A DNA stretch of 64,000 nt, taken from assembly GCA_033296885.1 (NCBI GenBank), contig MU863971.1, positions 62,001-126,000 on the forward strand, given 5' to 3'. This document shows positions 32,384 through 42,821 of the stretch, piece after piece. Numbering within the stretch: the first letter of the stretch is position 1; each line of letters begins with the position of its first letter. The notes beneath the pieces are model-generated. The model worked only from the letters and a program-made list of their open reading frames with translations. It searched no databases and had not been told where the DNA came from. The translations under genes were made by a program, and so were the position numbers. The DNA is from Triangularia verruculosa. Its lineage: Eukaryota > Ascomycota > Sordariomycetes > Sordariales > Podosporaceae.

Positions 32384-33474
32384 TTAGGCATCAACCTCAA
32401 CCGCGTTATTAGCAGGTGTCCCTGTTGTTGGCCTGTCGACAGGGAAGGGCATAGCCCCGAGCTCTGCTCCCTGCCCGCTCTGCGCTCTCTTTCTCGACGC
32501 TCCCGGCAGAAAGCTCCATGTCGACGATGTTGTCGTCGCCCCAGCGGTTGCAGCATGGTTTCCGTCGGCCGTCTCATGACTGTGCTCAGACCCAAATCTC
32601 GCAAAGAGTCCCTTCTTCTTCGGCAATGCTGGCGCCTGTTCAGTCTGCTGTTGATGCCGCTGCTGCTGCTGCTGCTTTTGCTCGCCAGTCTTGGACTCAT
32701 CGCCCAATCCGACATCCTCAAAACCTTCTTCCGGGGTGGGCGGTTCCCGGCTTAGGAGCGACGATCTAGTTTGCATCATCCGAGGAAATCTGGCGGATGA
32801 GTCGAGTGATTGGCGTGGGGCAGGATCTGTGATGTAGCTTCTCGCGGAGATGTCCTGTCACATGTCAGCGGGTGCGTCAAGGAAGGGTCGACAATGTAGG
32901 CCGTACAAAGGAGCGACGGTACGAGTCGAATGATTCCCTCGAGATGGGGAAGTGCTCAATCTCACCGCTGCCATCGCGGCTGCTTCTGTCACTGGAGGTG
33001 CGGGAGATGTACCGGCGTGGCCAGATGGCTTCTTTCTCAACGGGTGATGGCTGGAACGTGTTAGACAATGCGCCACTCAAAGGATGAGGAGGTACGGTAA
33101 CTTACAGGAAGGTAAATTCCACTGTCATTGACCACTGTATTACAGTCGCGAAGTCAGCTCTTAACACTCTAAACCTGTGGCGCAACTGTGGTGGTGATGC
33201 CGAGGCTTCCATTCTGCTTTGCGGGGGACGGGGGCGCTCATGAGGGGGCCGAGGGAACCGTACCGCTCATCTTGTATTCCCCTGTATCCTGGCTCCTCCT
33301 GCTGCGAATGCTGAACGCCGACGATGCCTTTGAGCCCACGGTATCTACCCTTTCAAAACCCGGGGAAACAATCCCATCCTTCTGGCTCCCAGCTGCCGAC
33401 CCGGGTCGTGAGTTTTCATCATGAGCGGTGACGATGACACCGGGACGGCGCGCAAAGGGGTTGCGAATCGGCAT
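32384..33474 (-). CDS. Small fungal protein of unknown function (MPIRNPFARR start)
   Basis: Four exons: 33474-33264, 33134-33106 (29 nt), 33050-32907 and 32854-32384; introns of 129, 55 and 52 nt, all with GT-AG ends and good branch points. Phases join without stops to give 284 residues. The N terminus is MPIRNPFARRPGVIVTAHDE; the rest is Ser/Arg-rich and disordered, with many likely phosphosites, a PPTPEEGFEDVGL stretch, a short poly-Gln (QKQQQQQRHQQQ) and KKKGLFARFG near the C terminus. I have the impression of a family found in filamentous ascomycetes but know no function for it. The repeated N-P-F-A-R/L-F-A-R-F-type basic-hydrophobic patches could be binding motifs (inference). The phase-consistent chain of four exons is the main evidence that it is real. 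Confidence 0.72.
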
Positions 33475-34877
33475 GGCTGAAATACAAAACAACAAAATAA
33501 CGCTTCGTCGCCGGCTGGGAAATGTACTCTAGGATTGACTAGCTTTCAAAAATGCTTTTCGGAACAATCGAACAAAAGGCAAGAAGAACTGTCGCGCAAA
33601 AAGGTAGGGAAAATCAAGAAGTTGAAACCTGAACAGGAACAACCTTTTGCGGTGGCCGGGGTATCGTGCTTAAGTTCGATGGGCAAGGAGGCGCGAATGC
33701 AGGGCCAAGATTTTTCCAGAGGGTCGTCCCGCAGAGATTGGTTCGAGAGTGGTCAGGCGATGGGGCTAAAAAAGCACAGGTTCGGCCATTGGGGATTCAG
33801 CGGTATGTTGTAACAAGATAATAAGCAAGCAAAAGCAGATCACACGCAGCAGCAGCAGCAGCAGTTGTACATTTCCGTTTATTCATGCGTCTGGGGGCCT
33901 TGGTGCCTCTCGTCAGCAACACACACACATTCGGATGGAAGGTGGCACTGACATCCCTCTTCTCCCGTGCCACAAACTACAGCTCTGGTTGGTTACCTTT
34001 CCACAGGGACTTTCTGAACTGTCTTGCATGGAACAAGCACCTGAAAAAAAGATGCTGTAAGATATTCATACAGCGGACGGCACAGGGCCGCTTATAGTGG
34101 GGTTGTAGAAAACCGTTCCTTTTCGGTCTCCATCCCGACCCCGCAAAGAGGAAAAAGGCTGGGAAATCGGAACATGGAGTGCCCGGCTGCCCGGCTCTAA
34201 ATCAAGAGATCGCCGAAAATGCGACGCTCGACGGTATCATTGCTTTTCACTTCAAAAGACAGCCAAAGTAAAGTAATTGAACATGAGGTTGTTTCAGGCT
34301 TGAATGAGCTCGCTAATTCAGACATCTCCGCGCTTGAGTCTCCCAAGCAAGCTGCAAGTCAAATCAGCCCGCCAAAGACCGCCTGTCAGCCCAAGCCCAT
34401 TCAAATCCTTCCATGGTTCATGCGAGGCAGTGCCACCTTGGACAGGTCAGCCCCGCTATTCAGGACAAGACCTTTTTGCCACCCCGATCAAGGGTTCAGT
34501 CTGTCTGGCTACCCATACAGGCCTCACCAAGGATAAACAGCCGACTATGCGACCCTTCGATACACATGAGATGGCAAGTTCCACCAAGATCGTACAACCT
34601 TCCTCACCCAAGATCTCACATCTTGTTACAGGATGGTGACGCAAGGCACACAGCCGTAGATCACTCTTGCAACGCCGAGTTTGCCGGGAAAGCAGAGCGC
34701 GCGCAGTGCTCAGCCTGCCGGTTAAATCTTCGTTACAACTTTCGATGCCTCATGAACGAGTGTAGCCTTCAAAGTGACATTGCTAAATTCGTCTAGGACC
34801 AGCCAACCCCTCATGTATGCATGTCCAAGCCCTGCATTCCTATTTCGTACCATACTCTCACCATATCCGCATCATCA
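33475..34877. other. Intergenic region
   Basis: 1.4 kb, no supportable gene. A CAG triplet run (GCAGCAGCAGCAGCAGCAG) lies at about 33846-33864. Open frames 34219-34796 (+) overlap in three phases and look like shadows. Confidence 0.55.
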
Positions 34878-37011
34878 TTAATCCGAGTCACTATCCTCGC
34901 TGGGAGAGAAGCCCTTGAACTCTTCCTCTGAGTCATCAACAACACCCACACCCGAAGCCTCGCCATTTTCTTCCTCGTCCGAGGAAGGGTCTTCGTCTTG
35001 CTCTTCAATCTCGAACATGGCGCTAACGTCCCACCTGTCGCCCTTGGCGCTCTGAGATACGTATTTAACAAAGCGAAGAGTACCGCTGTCACGCAGCACA
35101 ATGCTCATCTTATTCCAGGAGGCGGCCTGGAAGAAGAGAATGTTGTCGTCCTCGTCGCTGGTCTTGTAGATCGCAGCATCCTCGTTGCTGTCGTCGTCGC
35201 CGGCCATGTAAACCTCGTGGCCACCTACTTCGAGCTCTTCATCGGGCTCAACCTCCTTCTCAACAGCCTTCTCCTTGCCCTTATCCTTGCCCTTGCCCTT
35301 GCCATTGCTCTTGCTCTTAGCCTCGCCGCCATTGGACGCCTTGCCGTTGGCCTTCTCCTTTCCTTTGCCATTCGCCGCACCCTTTTTGCCCTTCTTCTTA
35401 GGCTGTTCCTCTTCAGATTCAGACTCCTCTTCATCCTCTTCATCCTCATCATCATCTTCGGCATCGCCCCAACCATCGGTAGGTGTTAGGCCAATATTGA
35501 CCTCGAGTCTAGGCTTTCCATCATGGCCGGTAGCGAGTGTGTAATCTTGGCCATGGCGGAAACGCCTAGCCAGCAAGTCAACACTTTCCACCGTAGAACG
35601 CGTAGCCATCTGCAGCCACAGACGGAATTGTCTAGAGGGCAGAAGAACCTCGAGCAGCTCCCTGAGAGGTGACTCCTCAGTCTTCTTCTCTCCGGGCTGG
35701 AGGTAGAGGTATCTATGCTTGTGAGGAGGCCGGGCCACCTTCCAAGCCCCTTTCTCAATCTTCCTACTGCTTTCCGGTAGTGGCTTCTTCTCCTGATCTT
35801 CCACATACTTCCGGAGCTTCTCGGCGAATCTGGGGTGCAGAATGTCTGGCAGGGTGATGCTAAATTCCTCCTCGAAGTGCTCGGCGACGCGCTCAATGGT
35901 ATCTGGTGTGAGGTAGGTTGGGGCGATATATTTCAGGAGGAACTCAAGGTCAGACTCGTCAAGAGGAAATTCATCCTCGTCGAGTTTGCTCTTTTCAACC
36001 TTGATAGGCCTCGCTTGTGGCTGGTCGTGCTGATCTGGGTTACCCTGGAGCTGCATCAATCCACTCTTGTGCGCCGCTTCTCTCTCGGCACCCTCCACCC
36101 AACCATCTTCCCCAACCTGGGGAATGTGAAACCATCCGCTGATGGCCATGCGGATGCGCCCGCCATTCTTCTCAAGCTCCTCCTTGGTGGCAGCATGGTA
36201 TACCTCCTCGACATCGTGGAAGGACTCGCCAGGCTGGACGGCAAAGAACGAAAGCTGGTTCCAGGCTGGCGGAATAGACTTGACAAAGTCTGGAAGCGGT
36301 GTCTTGGCGACCTCGCCGTCTTTGCCCTCTCGGTCAACGACTGGAAAGAGGCGAAGAGCTCCACCCCATTCGGCCTGCCATGGTGTGTCTGGGTCAGTAA
36401 GGTATAGAATGTAGCTGACTTTTCGAGATCCGATGACGTCGTCATGGCACAAAAGATAGCACCCGGGTGTGTAGACATTGATGGCCATATCGGTCTTGCG
36501 CCCGCTCAGAGGCCCACAGCCAGTGATATGCGAAACATAATCGCGAAAGGTTTGCGAGTAGAGCGCATCGCGGAGAGCGAGAAGAGACGGGAGCTTGGAC
36601 AACGCCTTGTCGTCAAGCCCGTCGAGATTGGCAAGATCACCGCTTTGGTGAATCTTGTAAATATCGGTCTCTTTGGGGGTAAAGTGAACGTTGGCCTTGA
36701 TCTCGTCGCGAACCTTGCGCAGGAGGGAATCGTCGGTGAGCCCGTGGATTACGCTGTGCTTATATGGTGTTGATGTCGCATATTCCGAGGTATACTTTTC
36801 GAGGACTTTTTTGTCGAAAAGTCCTTTACGGAAGCGGGCTTTGGCATCTGCATCGCTGAGGGCTATGACGGAGGAGTTTGTATCAGTACTTATCGACGGA
36901 GCTATCGGAGAGCGGCCGAGGGGCAGAGGCGGGTTCATTACTGTTCTTGGTCCGCTTCTTGATGGATTTCTTGCCATCAGCGGGGGCCTCGGCCTTTCTC
37001 TTCATTTTCAT
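34878..37011 (-). CDS. TPA1: Prolyl 3,4-dihydroxylase Tpa1/Ofd1 family (2-oxoglutarate/Fe(II) oxygenase)
   Basis: Two exons, 37011-36942 and 36862-34878, with intron 36941-36863 (GTAATG...CTGAT...TAG); 684 residues beginning MKMKRKAEAP with a KKSIKKRTK nuclear-localisation-like patch. Without this intron the frame has no proper start. The catalytic 2OG-Fe(II) domain has the H-x-D pair in CYLLCHDDVIGSRKVSYILY and the later FHDVEEVYH and RIRMAISGWFH region for 2-oxoglutarate. A second, degenerate oxygenase-like half follows, which is the known two-domain form. The C terminus has long Lys-rich and Glu/Asp-rich stretches. Family role: hydroxylation of ribosomal protein Rps23/uS12 for translation fidelity, and in fission yeast oxygen-dependent control of SREBP turnover. 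Human OGFOD1 is the counterpart. Confidence 0.92.
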
Positions 37012-37980
37012 GGTGCAATTGGGTTTGTTGCACAAGTTTTGGGGCCGTTCTGAGTGGAAAATAGGGCAGTAAGAGAAGAGCTCCGGGGATGGGCTGATAT
37101 CAAAAGATAAAATATGCCATGAGAACATGTGTGGGTCCAAAACTTTTTAGGCCCCGCCTTGGAGAAACGAACATGGGTCGACCCTGAAACATGCGATCGA
37201 TTGGTTCGCTATGGGGTCAGACGCTTTCGAGTTCCTCTTGCATTTGCCGCAGGCCATGATTGATCGAAGAAAGCTGCGAGGTCCTGCGCAAGTCTTGCAT
37301 GACGCCCGAAGCGCTCGTCCATTGGCAGGCTCATAGTGGTGGGTAGCGTGGCTTCCACAGAAGAAGGAGGCTTTGGTACCGCATTGATATATGGTTTATG
37401 CCATATGCCCTCCCTTAGGTACTCAATCTAGGCGCTTCTCTCTAACAGCGTCTTTCCTCCGGTTGGGCCTCTTGAATATAGATTTCGCCGCAGTTGTTAA
37501 GCCTCGGCGCCTGCTTGGAGATGACTGCTGACACATGTCAGGATGACAGCCAACAGAGTCAAAAGTCTGCATGGAGCCGCCGGTCATCTCTTTCAGGAGA
37601 AATCGCCGTGATCCTATTTATGCATCTGCGGTGCAACGCTTCAGTTTCGATCTTCAGGTAAGGCTTTGATATCTCTGCGTTTGTCATTGATAAAGACGAG
37701 AGTGGTGCTAGGTAGAGAAGCATAGATAGGTGGCAGGTGGATGACGATATTGAACCCACCAATGATGCCTCTCCTTTGGATAATCCACTTGAAGATGATG
37801 GCGCCCGACGTCCCGCGCCGTTGAAGCAGTTTAACCTGGCTTCCAAACTCCTAGTGTAGCCATTGTCTTGAGTTTGGTCTTTGTCTTGCTTCTGGTTTAG
37901 TGCCGGAACAAGGGCTTCCCTGGGCTACCATTGCCCCTGAATAGATACTCGCAAGACTACTCTAGACAAGTCCAGTTCAG
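37012..37980. other. Divergent intergenic region TPA1/class V aminotransferase
   Basis: 970 bp between divergent starts. Only one short minus-strand open frame (37559-37846) without motif. Presumably two promoters. Confidence 0.55.
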
Positions 37981-39323
37981 ATGCCGGCGGGGTTGAACCT
38001 GTCCAATGTGAGGGCAAGCTTCCCTGCCCTATCCAGAGATCAAGTATACCTTGACAATGCAGCTGGAAGCCAAGTCTTGGGATCAGTAGCTGATCGGTAC
38101 GATCAAGAAACCAACTGACAGGCCAAAAACACTTCCACTAATAGTGCTCTAGTGTACGAGAGAGCCTCCTTTCTCCAGGCATCAAAAATAACGGTTATCA
38201 AGCCGCAGCCGAGTTCATCAACGCCTCCACAGGCGAAATCGGTTCGTAGACCCCTATCCCTGAACCTTCACAGTTGATCATAGACACCCTTACACGCCTC
38301 CCAGTCTTCGGGTCCTCGACAACGCAGCTGCTGCACAATCTCTCCCATGCCCTGTTCTTCTCACCTGGAGATGAAATCGTCCTCAGCTCCCTCGACCACG
38401 AGTCCAACATCGCCCCATGGCTCCGCCTAGCCCAACGCCAGAATCTTACAGTCAAATGGTGGCATCCTTACACCAACTCGCCTACCAACCCTAAACTCCT
38501 CCCTAGTTCTCTCCCTGACTTACTATCCCCCAAAACTCGTTTGCTATGTCTCACTCATGTGAGCAACATCCTCAGCACAATCCAGGATCTTCCTTCTATC
38601 ACCTCCACCACCCGTGTTCTAGCCCCCGATGCACTTGTCTGTGTAGACGGCGTGGCTTACGCACCCCACAGACAGGTCAACGTTAAGGAACTGGGCGTAG
38701 ATTTCTACGTCTTCTCGTGGTACAAACTCTTCGGCCCTCGAGTTTCACAGTTGTACGCCAGCTCCAGGGCCAGGTCACAGCTACAATCCCTCGGCCATTT
38801 CTTCAACCCATCAGATACCCTCGACGAGAAGATCGGCATGGCGGGAGGGTGGTGCCAGGAGTTGATCTATTCGCTTCCTGCTGTGGTGGAATACCTGACG
38901 CCCAGATGGGAAGCGATAGTGCACCAAGAGGGCGAACTGCAGAGGGCTTTGCTGCGGTGGTTGAGCGCCAAGGGGGGCGTTACAATCTATGGCGAAAGCA
39001 GTGATGATACCGAGGTGAGGGTCCCGACGGTTAGTTTCAAAGTTGAGGGATGGGGGTCGAGGGAGCTGGTTGAGGCGGTTGGGAAGGAGACAAACGGGAG
39101 GTTGAAGATAAGATGGGGAAGTTATTACTCTGTGAGATTAGCGAAGGAGGTGCTAGGCTTGGACCAGGAGGATGGGGTGGTGAGGGTTAGCTTGGTGCAT
39201 TATAATACTGGTAAGTTCATTTTTGGAATCTATAGTGAGTCTGAAGCTGATTGATGGCGTGTAGTTGAAGAAGTCGAGTCGCTGATAAAGGCTATGGAAA
39301 AGGTTTTGGTAGGTGGTAGGTGA
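37981..39323 (+). CDS. Class V aminotransferase / cysteine desulfurase-like PLP enzyme
   Basis: Four exons: 37981-38096, 38153-38241, 38305-39210 and 39265-39323; introns of 56, 63 and 54 nt. Phases join to 389 residues. Features: VYLDNAAGSQ near the start, AAEFINASTGEIVFGSSTTQ, the DHESNIAPW histidine motif, VLAPDALVCVDGVAYAPH (PLP-binding Asp), the PLP lysine in YVFSWYKLFGPRVSQLY, and the closing VRVSLVHYNT. The family is the cysteine desulfurase-like class V group common in fungi, often with unknown substrates; it lacks signs of the mitochondrial Nfs1. The segment between NAAGSQ and GYQAAAEF seems about 15-20 residues shorter than I expect for the group, at the position of intron 1; splicing there could differ. 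Function beyond PLP chemistry is not assigned. Confidence 0.8.
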
Positions 39324-39643
39324 TGCTGTAATGGTTCATGAGGCTTGGTTGCCGGGCATGTACCCATGAGAGGCTACCGAAGAACGAATGACGATGAAAA
39401 GTATTAAAAAAGAAAGCAAAAAAGGCAAAAATAAGAATCGAAGCTGAGTCGGTCAGGCGAGCACGATCCACATTTTGTGGTGAATCTCTAGAGAGGCCCA
39501 ATCCACATACTGCGGCTACCACTGCGCCAAACCTGTCCTCTCTTCTTGCTACGGTGCTCATAGTCACAAGAGCAAAGCTTAAATAGAATGCCCTCTCTGA
39601 GCAGGAAGAACAGCTTTCAATACATCTCACACTTGCGACGCCT
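39324..39643. other. Convergent 3' spacer
   Basis: 320 bp between the stop codons of the aminotransferase and RPE1 genes; A-rich near 39403-39430. No gene seen. Confidence 0.55.
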
Positions 39644-40515
39644 CTATAACTTGCCATTCCTCTTCTCAACAGCCTCCCTCAGCAGAGAAATCACCTCGGC
39701 GGGATCCTTCGCACCAAATACCGCACTCCCAGCAACAATAACATTGGCACCCGCATCCGCAGCCTGATCAATCGTACCAGGTCCTAACCCACCATCAACT
39801 TCGATGTTCAGCTCCGGGTACCGCTTCCGCAGCTCCGTCACCTTGGGTAGTTCAGAAGCCATGAACTTCTGACCACCAAAGCCAGGCTCAACAGTCATGA
39901 CCAGAACCATCTGGACTCAAAATTAGCAAAAACCCCACCCACATTAAGAAGATCATAACTCACATCAGGTCTCTCTTTAGGATCCTCGCTCTCAATCAAA
40001 TCAAAAAGCACATTGGCAGGTGTTGCCGGCTTGATAGCAATACCGGCCAGCATCCCCTGGTCGTGAATATACCGGATCAGTTCTCTTGGGCTTGTCTTCT
40101 CATCAGACTTGCCCTCGGGGCTCTCGGCAGCAGACGAGTTGATGGCGGCCTCGTAGTGGAAGCAGTACAGATCGCACCCGGCGTTCTTGAACTCCTTGAC
40201 CCACTTCTTGGGCTCGGCAATCATCATGTGGCAGTCAAAGGTTCCCTTGCCATAGGCCTCGGTGGGCTTCTCGACGTGGGAGCGGATCTTGACGACGACT
40301 GGGGGGCCGAAGGTGAGGTTGGGGACGAAGTGACCATCCCTAAGGGTTGGGCTGTTAGGATGATAAACGAAGGTGAGGTCTGGCAGTGAATGGGCTTACA
40401 TGATGTCAACATGGAGCCAGTCGGCACCTTGCTTGATGGTCCTCGAGCAAGCAGCACCGAGGTCGGCAAAGTCTGCCGAAAGGATGGAGGGAGCGATGAT
40501 AGCCTTGGGTGCCAT
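39644..40515 (-). CDS. RPE1: Ribulose-phosphate 3-epimerase
   Basis: Three exons: 40515-40400, 40339-39964 and 39910-39644; introns 40399-40340 (GTAAGC...TAG) and 39963-39911 (GTGAGT...CAG). 252 residues. TIM-barrel motifs are complete: IIAPSILSADFADLG, ADWLHVDIMDGHFVPNLT (the Met codon is split by intron 1), FDCHMMIAEP, AIKPATP, VMTVEPGFGGQKF and EVDGGLGPGTI. The enzyme interconverts ribulose-5-phosphate and xylulose-5-phosphate in the pentose phosphate pathway, in the cytosol. A Ser/Glu/Lys-rich loop after HYEAAINSS is the usual fungal insertion. The gene is divergent from the questin-oxidase-like gene, with 437 bp between the starts. Confidence 0.97.
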
Positions 40516-40952
40516 TTTGCCTGGATTTTATTTTTAGTGAGACGGAGCTTCTGTTTACTTTGTGAGGCTATCACCAACTTTACAAGGTCTGGTCCTGGGC
40601 CGGATCGGATGATGTCCTGCGGTCGTATAAGCTTCCTTCTATGAGCCCCAACCAAATGTCCTGCGCGGGGGCGGGGCATAGTGACGCAGATTGGTAGATA
40701 CAATAGCGGGGAGACCCCTGAAGTGCGGGCTTGGCGAGGGGCTCTCGACTGGCTGGGATTGACATCACTCCATTTTTTGTAGCATTTCCCCAACAAATGC
40801 GGTGACGCTGAGGATCAAGCTGCGAGTGGTGTGCCATGAGTTGATGTCGTTGTTCAAAGAAAGCACAAACAACTTCCCCGCTCATGAAGCTTCATTTGTC
40901 TCGATACCATCAACGTAATCAATTGATCAAACAGTAGCAAGAGGCATCCCGA
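40516..40952. other. Divergent promoter region RPE1/questin-oxidase-like
   Basis: 437 bp shared upstream region with no gene. No clear regulatory motif recognised. Confidence 0.55.
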
Positions 40953-42311
40953 ATGGCATCACTCCTCTCATACATCCCGGGAGTCAATCGACTGGTGAGG
41001 GGCTCGCACACAGCCATCGACATTCCTCCAGTCGAGGTTCATAATGTGGAAGCAGATCCAGACAAGAAGCCACGAACCCTGAAGCATCTCTTGAAAGCTA
41101 ACCATGTCAACTACTCCATTCTGTATCACAATCTCGAATTCGACAACCACATGGCACATATCCTTTGCTCATCTTATCTGTTGGGAGCTGAACCGCAGCA
41201 GTTATATCACATATTCGAAGTGGAGGCCAAATCGCTCGAGCCATGGCAAGATTCACCTTCGGAGATGGCCGAGGACGACTGGCGAGATTTTCTCGGTGAC
41301 AAACGGTACCAAAGGGCCTTTGTAGACTTCTTTGAGGATGCCTTGGCGATGAAGCACGCGTATAAGTGGAAGGGAGTGGTGGAGGAGTACATGTTTTCAG
41401 GAGATGAACCTCTCATCAATGGTCTCATTGGGGGTCGTATGTCCTCCCTTTTACCTCCCTTCACTGTTACCTGACTAACAGCCAACAGTCGGCCACCCTC
41501 TCATCCACCTAGGCTATGCCTACGAGTTTGACAGCCGTGAGATCGCCACAGAAGCCCTGGGTCTTGCATCGACCCAATACAACTACCTCCACAAATACCT
41601 CGACGATCCAGCCTACACCGCCAAGCCTGCCTCTTCCTCGACGCCGTTAGATCTCCTGAACAAACTCTCCAGTGACAGCCGCTTCGGCAATCTGTTCAAA
41701 ACCCCTGCCTTCTCCAACATCGAAACCCTCTTCCACAACAAAACTTCTGAGGCTTTAGTCTTGGAATATTGGAACGCCTGGGACATCACCTCTTCCTCAT
41801 CGTCGCCAGCGGATCAATTCCAACTGTCGCAAGAAGCCGCCGTCCAACTTCTGGTAGCAACTGTTGCTCCGGGGACACACTCGTACAACTTCTTCCTCGT
41901 GCATGTCCTGACAACTAGTCACGCTGTGAGAATATTACTGCCATTCATCCCAGCAAAATTCCATGTCAGTCTTGTAAGACAGTGGTGGCTACTGGCATTG
42001 GCAGCGTATATTGCTATGCTGAGGCCGAAGATTGATGTGGATTATGTGCCTGGAGAGGGAGAGTTGAAGGGCAAAGGGTGGAAGTATGTTGAGCATAAAG
42101 CTTTGACGGGGCAGTGGGCTACTGATGCGCATTATGTCAAGGGTAAGCGCTGTTCCAGATGTGATCAACTTTGAGAGACATGGTTCACTGACTTGAGATG
42201 ATGATAGCTATCCGCGCGATGAGAGAAGCGGCGAGGACGTGGGGGGATGTTCATGAGAGGTACTTGGCTGCTGCTGTGAGGTTTAGTGATGATTTTGCTG
42301 GTTGGTTTTGA
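40953..42311 (+). CDS. Questin oxidase-like protein (DUF4243 family)
   Basis: Three exons: 40953-41436, 41489-42142 and 42208-42311; introns 41437-41488 (GTATGT...CAG) and 42143-42207 (GTAAGC...TAG). 413 residues. His-rich helical repeats characteristic of the family are present: HMAHILCSSYLLGA, GHPLIHLGYAYEFDS (joined across intron 1) and HSYNFFLVHVLTTSHA. The best known member opens the anthraquinone questin by a Baeyer-Villiger-type reaction in geodin synthesis, using NADPH. Here there is no polyketide synthase or other cluster gene nearby, and the neighbours are housekeeping genes, so a stand-alone role is more likely. The real substrate is unknown. Confidence 0.85.
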
Positions 42312-42821
42312 GTGTAGGTAGGCAGGTTGACGATGGATAATGATATTCAGATTGGCATCATTAAGGCAAAGAGAGATTGTATATTGAAGGCTGCATGGGG
42401 AATTTCGGGGTTCTTTATGCTTTAAGATCTTAATCACACCACTGGAACCTAACACCTATGCGATTTATCTATCGATACGTTCATATCTCTGGTAAGGTCA
42501 TGGGCTTGCTATTGGTATGTCATCAAGAGAGGGTTAGGGTTGTCCCAAATATGAATGACCAGCACAGACCGCTGTCATTCAGACCGTCCAGTTCCCTGTA
42601 GCCAGGTGGATGTCGTGGTGCCTGGTGCCATGACCACCCCCAACTCAATTCAAGACGCAGCCTTGCCACAGCTTTCAGCTCAAACATAAACAACATTTTC
42701 CCGAAAAACTTCCCATGATCGATTCTTGATTTCCACTGAATCATCAGAGCTTCAATTGAACAAGCCGTCGCATGCCAGCTCAGCCTCAACAGCCTAGACC
42801 TTCCACGCTAACCCGGGCGCA
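42312..42821. other. Promoter region of RAD17
   Basis: 510 bp spacer; holds a telobox-like pair at 42530-42541, listed separately. No gene. Confidence 0.55.
42530..42541. promoter_or_regulatory. Telobox-like double TTAGGG element upstream of RAD17
   Basis: AGGGTTAGGGTT, two direct telomere-type units, 280 bp before the RAD17 start. Orientation is opposite to the box at 2718-2733. A binding site for a Tbf1/TRF-like protein is inference. Confidence 0.4.

Noticed and set aside
33846..33864. CAG triplet run as a poly-Gln gene
   Set aside because: No extended coding frame around it; simple microsatellite.
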